This document shows, in pieces, positions 36,280-44,858 of a stretch of 64,000 nt of DNA. The stretch is taken from assembly GCF_041154455.1 (NCBI RefSeq), contig NZ_AP028664.1, positions 310,001 through 374,000 on the forward strand. Direction: 5' to 3'. Position 1 is the first letter of the stretch. Each line of letters opens with the position of its first letter. The notes under the pieces are model-generated. The model saw only the letters and a program-made list of their open reading frames with translations, ran no database searches and was not told the origin of the DNA. The translations under genes were made by a program, and so were the position numbers. The DNA is from Variovorax sp. V213. Lineage in GTDB: Bacteria > Pseudomonadota > Gammaproteobacteria > Burkholderiales > Burkholderiaceae_C.

Positions 36280-37427
36280 TGAGCCGCCTCACCACCCACA
36301 CGGCGCAGCCGGTGGCGAATGAAGAAGTCGCTCGACGCCACGCACACCACGATGACGGCCTGGATCAATTGCACCATCGAGAACGGCACCTGGTAGAACA
36401 CCTGCAGGCTGCGGCCGGTGACGAACAGGGCCGCCACCAGCAGCGCCACCACGGTGGCCGCGAGCGGGTTGTTGCGCGCGAGAAAGGCGATCAGGATGCC
36501 CGAGAAGCCATAGCCCTGGTAGAAGGCCTGCGTGAGCCGCCCTTCCTGGCCGGCGGCCACCGCAAAGCCCGCGAGCCCGGCCATCGCGCCCGACAGCAGC
36601 ACGGCGCCATAGATGGTGCGGCGCACCGGCACGCCGTTGGCATGCGCCACGCGCGGATTGGCATCGACAAAACGCAGGTACAGCCCCGCGCGGCTCACGC
36701 CCACCAGCCACCATGCGACGAGTGCCACCACGGCCGCCAGCACGATGGCGCTGCTCACGCCGGCGCCCAGTTCGGGCAGCCGTTCGAAGGCACGGAACTG
36801 CGGCGAATAGGGAAAGTTGTCCTTCGGGTCCTTCCAGCTGCCGTAGACGAGGTGCAGCAGGAAGTTGGCCGCCATGTAGTTGAGCATCAGCGTGGAGATG
36901 ATCTCGTTCACGCCCAGCCTGATCTTCAGCCATGCCGGCCCCAGCACCCAGAGCAGCCCGCAGCCGATGGCGGCCGCGAACATCAGCGGCAGGCGCAAGG
37001 GCTCGGGCCCGATCTGCCACATCGAGACGGCCGTTGCGCCGATGGCGCCCCAGATCATCTGGCCCTCGAGCCCCAGGTTCCAGAAGCGCGCGCGAAACGC
37101 CAGCGAGCCGGCCAGGCCCACGAGGATCATGGGCGCGGCCTGGAACAGCACGGCGCGAAAGTTCTGGCCGTCGAAAAAGGTCTGCATCACGAACTCGTTG
37201 GCGAGCTCGTCCGCGGGGACGCCGGCCGCCACCAGGATGGCGGCGGAAATCGCAAGCCCGACCAGGAGCGCCGCCGCAAGAATCAGCGCCTGCCGCCGCC
37301 ATCCCATGTGCTGCCGGATTTCGAGCGCATAGCGCCGGCCCGCCAGCGGTTGGCGCCGCGCCCGGTGCGCGGCCTCCGGATCGGTTTGCGCCGCCTCGGA
37401 GATGGCCACGAGCGATGCGTCAGCCAT
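36276..37427 (-). CDS. BMP-type ABC transporter permease (YufP-like)
   Basis: 383 residues from the ATG at 37427, which overlaps the ATPase stop by 8 bp. The first ~60 residues are hydrophilic. They are followed by about nine hydrophobic helices with the typical FRARFWNLGLEGQMIWGAIGA and VNEIISTLMLNYMA blocks. The second membrane subunit of the nucleoside-type importer. Confidence 0.9.
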   Translation of the reverse strand: MADASLVAISEAAQTDPEAAHRARRQPLAGRRYALEIRQHMGWRRQALILAAALLVGLAISAAILVAAGVPADELANEFVMQTFFDGQNFRAVLFQAAPMILVGLAGSLAFRARFWNLGLEGQMIWGAIGATAVSMWQIGPEPLRLPLMFAAAIGCGLLWVLGPAWLKIRLGVNEIISTLMLNYMAANFLLHLVYGSWKDPKDNFPYSPQFRAFERLPELGAGVSSAIVLAAVVALVAWWLVGVSRAGLYLRFVDANPRVAHANGVPVRRTIYGAVLLSGAMAGLAGFAVAAGQEGRLTQAFYQGYGFSGILIAFLARNNPLAATVVALLVAALFVTGRSLQVFYQVPFSMVQLIQAVIVVCVASSDFFIRHRLRRVGGEAAQ

Positions 37428-38952
37428 GGTCCACCATCGCCTGTCCGATGGCCTGCCGGTCGGCCGGCTGCGCAAACTCGCCGGCAATGCGCCCGCGCGT
37501 CATCACACCCACGCGGTCGGCGAGCTGCAGCACCTCGTCGAGGTCTTCGCTGATCAGCAGCACCGCGGCCCCGCCGTCGCGCGCAGCGCGCAGGCGCGCA
37601 TGCACCTCGGCGCTGGCGCGCACGTCGAGCCCGCGGCTCGGGCTGTGCGCCAGCACCAGCGAAGGCGACTTGCCGAACTCGCGCGCGAGCACCAGTTTTT
37701 GCGCGTTGCCGCCGGAGAGCAGCGCGGCCTTCTGCGCCACCGAGCGCACGCCCTGCACGTCGAAGGCGCGCACTGCTTCCCGCGTGTCGTCCTGGATACG
37801 GCCGCGCCGCAGATGCCAGGCGGGACCGTAGCGCCCCGTGTGCACGCGGCCGATGGCGTAGTTCTCGGCCACCGAAAGGCTGCCCGCGAGCGCCAGCCCG
37901 TAGCGATCGGCCGGAATCGCGGCAATGCCCACGTTGCGGCGTTCCGGCGCGCCCATGGCCTTGAGATCGCCGTGGCCTTCGAGATGGATCTCGCCTTCAA
38001 GCGCGCCGCCGGCGTCGGGCAGGCCCATGATGGCGTCGGCCAGCTCGCCCTGCCCATTGCCGCCGACACCGGCCAGGCCATAGATTTCGCCCGCATGGAG
38101 TTGCAGGTCGACTCCGTCGAGCACTCGGCGGCCTTGAGGCGATGCCGCCGAGCGCAGGCCGCGCACCGTGAGCCGCACCGGGCTGCGCGGGGACTTCGCC
38201 GCCTGAAAGCCTTGAGCGGCAATCGATTCGCCCACCGTGAGCTTCACGAGCTCGGCCACCGAGGTGGCACCCGGCTCCAGCGTGGCCACCGTGCGGCCGC
38301 CGCGCATCACCGTCACGCGGTCGGCGTAGGTCTTCACGTCGGCCATCTTGTGCGTGACCAGCACCACGGCGGAGCCGGCGCGCGCGAGCCCCCGCACCGT
38401 CTGCAACAGGCGCGCGGCTTCCTGGTCGGTGAGCACCGCGGTCGGCTCATCGAGGATCAGGATGCGCGCACCCGCGAGCAGCACCTTGAGAATCTCGACC
38501 CGCTGCTGCTCGGCAATCGAGAGCGCATCGATGCGCTTGGCGGGATCGATCTCGAAGCCCAGCTCCGAGGCCTTGTTGCGGATGTCGCGCGAGATCTCGC
38601 GCAGGCGTTCCCCGTGGCTCTGGAACTCGGCCGGCGGCGGTGCGGTGAGCAAGATGTTCTGTGCCACCGTGAAAGGCCGCACCAGCTTGAAATGCTGGTG
38701 GACCATGCCGATGCGGTGCCTGGCCGCATCGGCCGGTCCGGCAAAGCGCACCAGGTTGTCGTCGACCAGCAGCTGGCCGGCCTCTGGCGCGTAGAGCCCG
38801 GCCGCGATGTTCATCAGCGAAGACTTGCCCGCGCCGTTCTCGCCCAGCAGTGCGTGCACTTCGCCCCAGCGCGCAGCAAAGTGCGCGTCGGTCAGCGCCG
38901 CAAAGCCGTCGAAGGACTTGCGGATGCCGGTGAGCTCGAGCGCGTTGGACAC
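37420..38952 (-). CDS. BMP-type ABC transporter ATP-binding protein (YufO-like)
   Basis: 510 residues with two ATPase domains. Domain 1 has Walker A GENGAGKSSLMN and Walker B ILILDEPTAVLT. Domain 2 has a glycine-rich loop GVGGNGQGE in place of a classical Walker A, a degenerate SGGNAQKLVLAREF signature, and a B-motif that reads VLAHSPSRGLDV rather than DEP, as is usual in this subfamily. It drives import with the two permeases. Confidence 0.93.
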   Translation of the reverse strand: MSNALELTGIRKSFDGFAALTDAHFAARWGEVHALLGENGAGKSSLMNIAAGLYAPEAGQLLVDDNLVRFAGPADAARHRIGMVHQHFKLVRPFTVAQNILLTAPPPAEFQSHGERLREISRDIRNKASELGFEIDPAKRIDALSIAEQQRVEILKVLLAGARILILDEPTAVLTDQEAARLLQTVRGLARAGSAVVLVTHKMADVKTYADRVTVMRGGRTVATLEPGATSVAELVKLTVGESIAAQGFQAAKSPRSPVRLTVRGLRSAASPQGRRVLDGVDLQLHAGEIYGLAGVGGNGQGELADAIMGLPDAGGALEGEIHLEGHGDLKAMGAPERRNVGIAAIPADRYGLALAGSLSVAENYAIGRVHTGRYGPAWHLRRGRIQDDTREAVRAFDVQGVRSVAQKAALLSGGNAQKLVLAREFGKSPSLVLAHSPSRGLDVRASAEVHARLRAARDGGAAVLLISEDLDEVLQLADRVGVMTRGRIAGEFAQPADRQAIGQAMVDHG

Positions 38953-38970
38953 TGGCTGCCTGCCTGCTTC

Positions 38971-40077
38971 TTACTTCTGAGTGACCACGCCCTTGACGAA
39001 CCAGTCCATCTTCCAGAGGTCGGCGTCCGACAGCACCGCGCCCTTGGCCACGCGCTCCTTGCCGTCGCGGTCGGCGAGCGGGCCCGCGTACACCTGCTTG
39101 CCCTTCATGATGGCGTCGCGCTCGGCGGTGATCTGCGCGGCCTTGTCCTTGGGCACCGCGGGGCCGAAGCCCGCGATGTCGGTGCCGCCGTCCTTCATCT
39201 CGATGAAGGCGCCATAGGGCGCGGGCTTCCAGTTGCCGGCCATGATCTTCTTGAGCTCGGGTGTCAGGAAGCGGTCCCACACCCACACCGACGAGCACAG
39301 CGTGGCCTTGGGCGCGAACTGACGCAGGTCGCGGTGGTGGCCGGTGCCGTACACGCCACGCTCCTGCGCCACGATCTGCGGCGTGGGGCTGTCCACGTGC
39401 TGGCCGATCACGTCAGCGCCCTGGTCGATCAGCGCAGCGGCGGCGGCGCGTTCCTTGACCGGGTCGTTCCACGCGCCGGTATAGATCACGTTGACCGTGG
39501 CGTTGGGGTTCATCTTCTGCGCGCCCAGCGCGAAGGCGTTGACGGTCCAGTTCACCACGCCGAAGGGGTTGGCCGCGACGAAGCCGAGCTTGCCGGTCTT
39601 CGACGCCGCGCCCGCGGCCATGCCGCAGAGGTACTGGCTCTCGTAGGTGCGGCCATAGAACGATTCGAGGTTGCTTCCGTTGGTGGTGCCCGAGCCGTTG
39701 AGAAAAGCCACGCCAGGGTACTTGGCGGCCAGGTCCTTGAAGCTGTCGGAGTAGCCGAAGGCCGTGCCGATCACGATGTTGGCGCCGCGCTGGATGAACT
39801 TCTCGGCCGCGGGCTTGATGGCCGAGGCGTCTTCGGGCACGTTCTCGACGAACTGGATCTTCTGGCCGATTTCCTTCTCGACCTTGGCCCGTGCCTCGTC
39901 GAAGGCCTGCGTCCACCCGCCGTCGTTCTTCGGGCCGAAATAGAGCATCGCGATCTTCGGCTTGTCCTTCAGCGTGAAGCCGTCGGCCGCCATGGCGGGC
40001 AGCGCGAACGTCGCGCCGCCGGCTGCGAGCGCCAGGGCAAGGCCGAAGGTGAAGCCGTGGGGGGAAGTGCGCAACAT
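38971..40077 (-). CDS. BMP-family periplasmic nucleoside-binding protein
   Basis: 368 residues from the ATG at 40077 with AAAGG upstream. The signal peptide is cut near ALPAMA-AD. The mature part has the BMP family layout: KIAMLYFGPKNDGGWTQAFDEAR, VIGTAFGYSDSFKDLAAKYPGVAFLNGSG, and QGADVIGQHVDSPTPQ. Characterised relatives (PnrA, BmpA, YufN) bind purine or pyrimidine nucleosides. Lies in an operon behind a RutR-like site, which hints at a nucleobase or nucleoside substrate. Confidence 0.9.
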   Translation of the reverse strand: MLRTSPHGFTFGLALALAAGGATFALPAMAADGFTLKDKPKIAMLYFGPKNDGGWTQAFDEARAKVEKEIGQKIQFVENVPEDASAIKPAAEKFIQRGANIVIGTAFGYSDSFKDLAAKYPGVAFLNGSGTTNGSNLESFYGRTYESQYLCGMAAGAASKTGKLGFVAANPFGVVNWTVNAFALGAQKMNPNATVNVIYTGAWNDPVKERAAAAALIDQGADVIGQHVDSPTPQIVAQERGVYGTGHHRDLRQFAPKATLCSSVWVWDRFLTPELKKIMAGNWKPAPYGAFIEMKDGGTDIAGFGPAVPKDKAAQITAERDAIMKGKQVYAGPLADRDGKERVAKGAVLSDADLWKMDWFVKGVVTQK

Positions 40078-40147
40078 GGAACGACCTTTCGTGGGGAGCA
40101 AGTCAAGGAAGAAGAGTGATGAAGGGAGCGGGGCGTGCCGCGTGCCG

Positions 40148-40534
40148 TCACATCATGAAGTTGATGCGGAACACATTGCCCTCGGGATCGAGCAGCACCG
40201 ACTGGTACCAGTTGTAGTAGGTGACGTAGGGCGGCTTCACCAGCGTGGCGCCGGCCTCGAGCGCGACCGGCACCATGCGGTCGACTTCGTCCTTGCTGTC
40301 GACGTCGATGTTCAGCAGGAACTTCACGCCGCGTGTGTCGGAGAACTCGGCCAGGTGCAGCAGCTCGTAGGCGTCGAGCGCGTTGAAGCCCAGGCTCGAC
40401 TTGCCGGTGTCCAGCCCGCGGAATATCGGCGAGCGGATCGCCTCGATCTCGGCGAAGCCGAACACGCGCTGGTAGAAGCCGCTGAGCGCGACCACGTCTT
40501 TCGCAAAGACGTTGACGTAGGAGAGATGCGCCAT
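40148..40534 (-). CDS. VOC (glyoxalase/bleomycin-resistance) family protein
   Basis: 128 residues in a single VOC unit: LSYVNVFAKDVVALSGFYQRVFGF, the metal- and substrate-side segments ELLHLAEF, and YYNWYQSVLLDPEGNVFRIN, where the final acidic position is replaced. The family covers metal-dependent dioxygenases, isomerases and sequestering proteins. It begins 2 bp after the oxygenase stop and is therefore co-translated with it. Substrate unknown. Confidence 0.85.
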   Translation of the reverse strand: MAHLSYVNVFAKDVVALSGFYQRVFGFAEIEAIRSPIFRGLDTGKSSLGFNALDAYELLHLAEFSDTRGVKFLLNIDVDSKDEVDRMVPVALEAGATLVKPPYVTYYNWYQSVLLDPEGNVFRINFMM

Positions 40535-40536
40535 GC

Positions 40537-41541
40537 TCAGGCCACGGCCTTGGTGCCGCCGAATGTGGTCTGCTTGACGAACTTCGACGTGAGGTGGTCG
40601 CCCGACGAAATGGGCGCGTACTTCGGCTGCTCGCCCGGCGCAAGGCAGCTCGGCAGGCACGCGACCATCGCGTCGTAGTTGGGCTGGTGAAAGAACACCA
40701 GCGACTGGCGCCTGTTGGTGCTCGCCACCTCGAAGGGCGGGTTGACCACGCGGTGCAGCGTGGACACCCACTGGTCGTTGGTCCACTGCATCATCAGGTC
40801 GGCAATGTTGACGACCAGGCCGCCTTCCACCTGCGGCACGTCGACCCATTGGCCCGCCTTGTTGAACACCTGCAGGCCCTTGTCGTCGGGCAGCACGATG
40901 GTGAGGCTGCCGTAGTCGCTGTGCGCACCGGCGCGCAGCTGGCCCGGCAGCGGCGCTTCGCGCTGCGGGGGATAGCTCAGCACGCGGAACATGCTGATGT
41001 GCCTGTCGATCTTGTCGTCGAAGAACAGCTCGGGCAGCGAAAGCCCAAGCGCGAAGATGCGCATCAGCGAGCGCGAGAGATCGCTCATGGCCTCGAAGTA
41101 GTTCTCGTACGCTTCGCGGAATCCGCCGATGGGCGGCCAGCTGTTGGGCTCGAAGTGCGGGCCGGCGGCGGGGCCGCGGTGGTAGTCGTCGTCCGGCACG
41201 TTCGAAGGGCCGATCGAAAACGATTCCTTCAGGTCGCCGGGGGCGGCCTCTTCCAGGCTGTAGGAAAGCCCTTCTTCGCCGACGGCGCTGTAGCCGCGCA
41301 CCGCGTCCTGGCGCGGACGATCGACCTTGCGCTTCTCGGCCAGCGGCATGTCGAAGAACTGGCGCGAGAGCTGCGACACGCGCGCGATCAGCTCGGCTGG
41401 AATGCCGTGGTTCGTGATGACGAGGAAGCCGATGCTGCGGCAAGCCTCGTCGACCTTTGTCGCGACCTCGGCCTTGCCTTCGGGCGTGCCCGCAAAGTAG
41501 GGCGCGAGATCGATGATGGGTACGGACAGCAGTGTTGTCAT
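40537..41541 (-). CDS. Isopenicillin-N-synthase-like Fe(II)/2-oxoglutarate oxygenase
   Basis: 334 residues from the ATG at 41541. The N-terminal DIOX_N block (VPIIDLAPYFAG..., RSIGFLVITNHGIP) is followed by the 2OG-Fe(II) core: iron ligands H and D in AHSDYGSLTIV, the distal His in STLHRVVNPP, and the 2OG-binding Arg in RQSLVFFHQPNYD. Fungal thymine 7-hydroxylase belongs to the same superfamily branch, so nucleobase oxidation is possible here given the RutR site upstream and the nucleoside importer downstream (inference). First gene of a seven-gene minus-strand operon. Confidence 0.88.
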   Translation of the reverse strand: MTTLLSVPIIDLAPYFAGTPEGKAEVATKVDEACRSIGFLVITNHGIPAELIARVSQLSRQFFDMPLAEKRKVDRPRQDAVRGYSAVGEEGLSYSLEEAAPGDLKESFSIGPSNVPDDDYHRGPAAGPHFEPNSWPPIGGFREAYENYFEAMSDLSRSLMRIFALGLSLPELFFDDKIDRHISMFRVLSYPPQREAPLPGQLRAGAHSDYGSLTIVLPDDKGLQVFNKAGQWVDVPQVEGGLVVNIADLMMQWTNDQWVSTLHRVVNPPFEVASTNRRQSLVFFHQPNYDAMVACLPSCLAPGEQPKYAPISSGDHLTSKFVKQTTFGGTKAVA

Positions 41542-41592
41542 GTGTCGGTCCTCGTGCTTGGCATGCCTTTCGCCATGCAACGTCTGTGCCAG

Positions 41593-41609
41593 TTGGACCA
41601 AATGGACAA
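41593..41609. promoter_or_regulatory. RutR-like operator between the oxygenase operon and rutR
   Basis: TTGGACCA-AA-TGGACAA resembles the RutR consensus TTGACCA-nn-TGGTCAA; the right half is degenerate. It lies 51 bp upstream of the oxygenase start and 112 bp upstream of rutR, well placed to control both. Confidence 0.6.
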
Positions 41610-41721
41610 AACGCATCTGCCGCGTCAGCATGGTGCGCGCGCAGAGGCTTCAAAGGCCGGCTTGGCGCAACGCGATGCACCGCGGCCTTACAGTGGTGCG
41701 CGTTGAAAGAGTCCGTAATCG

Positions 41722-42441
41722 ATGAAGCGAGGGAAGATGCCGAAGACCAAGGCGCTGGCCGCAGCCAGCAGCACAAAAAGCCCGGCGCGCAAGCGCGCGA
41801 AACCCGTCGTGCGCAGCGCGTCCGCGGTGAGCCGCAGGCTGCGCCAGATCGAGGACAAGCGCAGCGCCATCCTCGGTGCCGCGCTGGGCCTGTTCTCGCG
41901 CTTCGGTCTGCACGGCACGTCGATCGACCAGGTGGCGGCGCGCGCCGATGTGTCCAAGAGCAATCTGCTCTACTACTTCGCGAACAAGGAGGAGCTGTAC
42001 GTCAACGTGCTGCGCGACCTGCTCGAACTGTGGCTGGAGCCGCTGCGCGGATTCAGCGCCGAGCAAGACCCGGGCGAAGCCATCGGCGGCTACATCCGCC
42101 GCAAGCTCGTGATCTCGCGCGACCGGCCGGATGCGTCGCGCCTGTTCTGCCTCGAAATGATCCAGGGCGCGCCGCTCTTGCGCGACGAACTCGACCGCGA
42201 ACTGCGCACGCTGGTGGAGCGCAAGTCGGAGGTCATCCGTTCATGGATCGAGGCCGGCAAACTCGCGCCGGTCGATCCGCACCACCTGGTCTTCGCGCTC
42301 TGGGCCATCACGCAGCACTATGCGGATTTCGGCGTGCAGGTGCAGGCGCTGACAGGCCATACGCTGGAAGACGCGGCCTTCTTCGAGCAGACGGTGGAGA
42401 ACGTGCAGCGCATCGTGCTGCAGGGGATCATGCCGCGGTAG
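41722..42441 (+). CDS. rutR: TetR-family pyrimidine-utilisation regulator RutR
   Basis: 239 residues; an ATG at 41737 is an alternative start. The helix-turn-helix (FGLHGTSIDQVAARADVSKSNLLYYFANKEELY) and the ligand domain (SRDRPDASRLFCLEMIQGAPLLRDELDRELRTL, ALWAITQHYADFGVQVQALTG, FFEQTVENVQRI) closely follow E. coli RutR, which binds uracil or thymine and then leaves DNA. An Ala/Lys/Arg-rich N-terminal extension of ~45 residues is longer than in E. coli. Divergent from the oxygenase operon, convergent with rutF. Confidence 0.93.
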   Translation: MKRGKMPKTKALAAASSTKSPARKRAKPVVRSASAVSRRLRQIEDKRSAILGAALGLFSRFGLHGTSIDQVAARADVSKSNLLYYFANKEELYVNVLRDLLELWLEPLRGFSAEQDPGEAIGGYIRRKLVISRDRPDASRLFCLEMIQGAPLLRDELDRELRTLVERKSEVIRSWIEAGKLAPVDPHHLVFALWAITQHYADFGVQVQALTGHTLEDAAFFEQTVENVQRIVLQGIMPR

Positions 42442-42449
42442 GACTTGCT

Positions 42450-42470
42450 CCCTCTCCCTCCGGGAGAGGG
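42450..42470. repeat. CCCTCTCCC/GGGAGAGGG palindrome between rutR and rutF
   Basis: Perfect 9-bp arms around TCC, in the 41-bp gap between two convergent genes. It belongs to the dispersed palindrome family and may act as a transcription end for both. Confidence 0.75.
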
Positions 42471-42482
42471 GAAAAGACCAGG

Positions 42483-43022
42483 TCAGTGCGGCGGCGTGGC
42501 GATCTCGTGATAGCGCCGGTCGAAATAGATGAGGCTCTGCGCCGCACCGCCGATGGCGATCGCCAGCGCTTCGCAGAACAGCACGTCGTGCGTGCCCGCG
42601 CTGGTGGCGCGCACCACGCGGCAGTCGAACGAGGCCGCGGCGTCGTCGAGCACCGGCGAGCCGGTGGCCTTGCGGCTCCAGCGGCCGGCGGCAAAGCGCT
42701 CGTCCATCGGCGTCTTGCCGCCGAACAGGCCCGAGAGCGCCTGGTGCCCTGCCGCGAGCACGTTCACGCAGAGCACGCCGTTGGCGGTGAACGCGGGGTA
42801 CACCGAGGCCGAGCGGTTCAGGCACACCAGCAGCATCGGCGGCTCGTCGGTCACGCTGCACACGGCCGAGGCCGTGAACCCTGCACGGCCGGCCGGGCCA
42901 TCGGTGGTGATGATGTTGACGGCCGCACCCAGCCGTGCCATGGCGTTGCGGTAATCGGCCTTCGGCAGCGCGTGCGGTGCGCCGCCCGGGGTGACGTTGG
43001 AAGCCATTGCGTTCAGCAGCAT
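42483..43022 (-). CDS. rutF: Flavin reductase of the Rut pathway
   Basis: 179 residues; the ATG at 43022 has GGGAG 9 bases upstream. The flavin reductase-like fold is seen in RNAMARLGAAVNIITTDGPAGRAGFTASAVCSVTDEPPMLLVCLNR and NVLAAGHQALSGLFGG. It supplies reduced FMN to RutA. Last gene of the rut operon, 21 bp after rutE. Confidence 0.93.
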   Translation of the reverse strand: MLLNAMASNVTPGGAPHALPKADYRNAMARLGAAVNIITTDGPAGRAGFTASAVCSVTDEPPMLLVCLNRSASVYPAFTANGVLCVNVLAAGHQALSGLFGGKTPMDERFAAGRWSRKATGSPVLDDAAASFDCRVVRATSAGTHDVLFCEALAIAIGGAAQSLIYFDRRYHEIATPPH

Positions 43023-43043
43023 GAGGAGGAACTCCCGTGGGCT

Positions 43044-43640
43044 TCAGGCGAGAAGGCAGGCGTCGTCGAAGGCCAGCCGCGGCAGGCGGCCGAACACCTT
43101 GGCCGTATCGCCGTGCCCGAGGTTGATCAGGAAGTTGGTGGTCCAGTCGGTGCCCTCGAAAAACGCGGCATCGACCTTGGCCTTGTCGAAGCCCGACATC
43201 GGCCCGGCGTCGAGCCCCACGGCGCGTGCGGCGAGCAGCAGGTAGCCTGCCTGCAGGCTGGCGTTGCGAAAGGCGGTTTCGTGCGCGGCCTCGGGGCTGC
43301 CGGTGAACCAGCTGCGCGCGTCGGCATGCGGAAACAGCGTGGGCAGCTTGTCGTAGAACTTGCGGTCCCACGCCGCAATCACCGTGACCGGCGCCGCCAT
43401 GGTCTTGTCGAGGTTGCCCTTGGAAAGCGCGGGCGCCAGGCGCTGCTTGCCTGCGGGCGTGCGAACGAACACGAAGCGCGCGGGCGAGCAGTTGGCCGAG
43501 GTCGGCCCCATGCAGGCGAGCGCGTAGATCTGCCGGATCTGCGCGTCGGTGACGGGTTCGGTGGTCCAGCCGTTGTGGCTGCGCGCTTCGGTAAAAAGAA
43601 GCGCCAGTGCGGCGTTGTCGAGGGTGGAGGTGATGGTCAT
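43044..43640 (-). CDS. rutE: Malonic semialdehyde reductase
   Basis: 198 residues, nitroreductase-like flavoprotein. LLFTEARSHNGWTTEPVTDAQIRQIY and ALACMGPTSANCSPARFVFV are close to E. coli RutE, and the end GRLPRLAFDDACL also fits. Reduces malonic semialdehyde to 3-hydroxypropionate, detoxifying the last intermediate of uracil breakdown. Its ATG overlaps the rutD stop by 4 bp. Confidence 0.93.
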   Translation of the reverse strand: MTITSTLDNAALALLFTEARSHNGWTTEPVTDAQIRQIYALACMGPTSANCSPARFVFVRTPAGKQRLAPALSKGNLDKTMAAPVTVIAAWDRKFYDKLPTLFPHADARSWFTGSPEAAHETAFRNASLQAGYLLLAARAVGLDAGPMSGFDKAKVDAAFFEGTDWTTNFLINLGHGDTAKVFGRLPRLAFDDACLLA

Positions 43641-44440
43641 GCGAGAACGCCGGGTGCGCTGACCCGGGAAAGAAAGTCGAGCAGGCTGCGGTTGAAGGCC
43701 TCGGCCTCGGTCACGCTGTGCGCATGGCCGCCATGCGGCATGAAGTGGAGCGTGACGTCGTGCAGGCCGTCGGCCAGGCGCTGCGAACAGGTCCACGGCA
43801 CCAGGCCGTCGTCCATGGCGGCGGCCACCAGCGTGGGCATGGTGATGTCGCCGAGGCGCGCGTCGATATCGAAGGCGCGCAATGCGGCAATGCGCGCACG
43901 CATGTTGGCTTCGCCCGGAAAGTGCGCAAAGGCATGGTCGACCTCGTCGGCCACGCGCTGCGCGTGTTCCGCGCACCAGGCCGCGGGGTACAGGAAGATC
44001 GGCTGCGCTTCGACATACGCGCGTGGGCCGCAGGCATCGAGCAGCGCGAGCCGCGCGTCGAAGCAGCGCGCCGAATGCGGATTGGGCTTCGACCACGCAT
44101 TGACGAGCACCAGGCTGGCCACGCGCGAGGGCTCGTCGAGCGCCAGCTGCAGGCCGACGAGCCCGCCCAGCGCATGGCCCACCAGGTGGCAGCGCGGCGT
44201 CGATGTGGCGTCGAGGATCCGCACCACGTCGCGCGCCATGTCGGCAATGGCGTAGCCCGCGTCCAGCGCCGCGGGGCTGCGGCCCGTTCCGCGCTGGTCG
44301 TACGCAATCACGCGATGGCCCGCTTCGACGAGCGCGCCAAGCTGCGGTTGCCAGAAGGTGGCCGAACCGCCGAGCCCCGACGACAGCAGCACCGCCTCGC
44401 CCTCGGCCGGCCCATGCACTTCGTAGTGCAGCGGCGGCAT
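43637..44440 (-). CDS. rutD: Alpha/beta hydrolase of the Rut pathway
   Basis: 267 residues. The canonical fold is visible: LLSSGLGGSATFWQPQLGAL, the nucleophile elbow GHALGG where RutD proteins often carry Ala in place of Ser, and the final GGHAHSVTEAEAFN with the histidine. Thought to speed hydrolysis of a carbamate or aminoacrylate intermediate. The Ala at the elbow means that classical Ser hydrolase activity is unlikely. It starts 2 bp after rutC. Confidence 0.92.
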   Translation of the reverse strand: MPPLHYEVHGPAEGEAVLLSSGLGGSATFWQPQLGALVEAGHRVIAYDQRGTGRSPAALDAGYAIADMARDVVRILDATSTPRCHLVGHALGGLVGLQLALDEPSRVASLVLVNAWSKPNPHSARCFDARLALLDACGPRAYVEAQPIFLYPAAWCAEHAQRVADEVDHAFAHFPGEANMRARIAALRAFDIDARLGDITMPTLVAAAMDDGLVPWTCSQRLADGLHDVTLHFMPHGGHAHSVTEAEAFNRSLLDFLSRVSAPGVLA

Positions 44441-44442
44441 GT

Positions 44443-44835
44443 TCAGGCCTTGTTGCCCACGTGGGCGATCGAGGCGATCTCGACCAGCGCATCGGGCTTG
44501 ACCAGGCCGCACTGGATGCAGTAGCGCGCGGGCTTGGTGCCCGGAAAGAACTCGGCGTACACCGTGTTGACCTTCGCGTAGTCGGCCCAGTCCTTGATCA
44601 TGATCATGTTGAAGGTCACGTCGTCCATGGTGCCGCCGGCGGTCGCGATCACGCGCTGGATCGTCTCGAGCACGTGGCGCGTCTGCGCGGAAGCATCGCC
44701 CACGTGGACCACGTTGTTGTCCTTGTCGAAGGGCAGCGTGCCCGACACGTAGACGATGCCGTCGGCCATGGTGCCGGGCACGAACGGGGCGATCGGCGTG
44801 GTGGTTCCGGCCGGGATGATGGCTTGCTTGGGCAT
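44443..44835 (-). CDS. rutC: 3-aminoacrylate deaminase (RidA family)
   Basis: 130 residues. The RidA/YjgF features are clear: GTMADGIVYVSGTLPFDKDNNVVHVGDASAQTRHVLE, NMIMIKDWADYAKVNTVYAEFFPG, and the catalytic Arg/Cys strand PARYCIQCGLVKPDALVEI. It releases ammonia from 3-aminoacrylate to give malonic semialdehyde. It lies 23 bp downstream of rutB. Confidence 0.95.
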   Translation of the reverse strand: MPKQAIIPAGTTTPIAPFVPGTMADGIVYVSGTLPFDKDNNVVHVGDASAQTRHVLETIQRVIATAGGTMDDVTFNMIMIKDWADYAKVNTVYAEFFPGTKPARYCIQCGLVKPDALVEIASIAHVGNKA

Positions 44836-44858
44836 GGCGGTGGGCTCCTTTGAAAAAA

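Noticed and set aside
34676..36301. 541-codon frame suggesting a permease-hydrolase fusion
   Set aside because: The N-terminal part is an out-of-frame reading of the permease gene. The hydrolase starts at 35350 with a 4-bp overlap, so there is no fusion.
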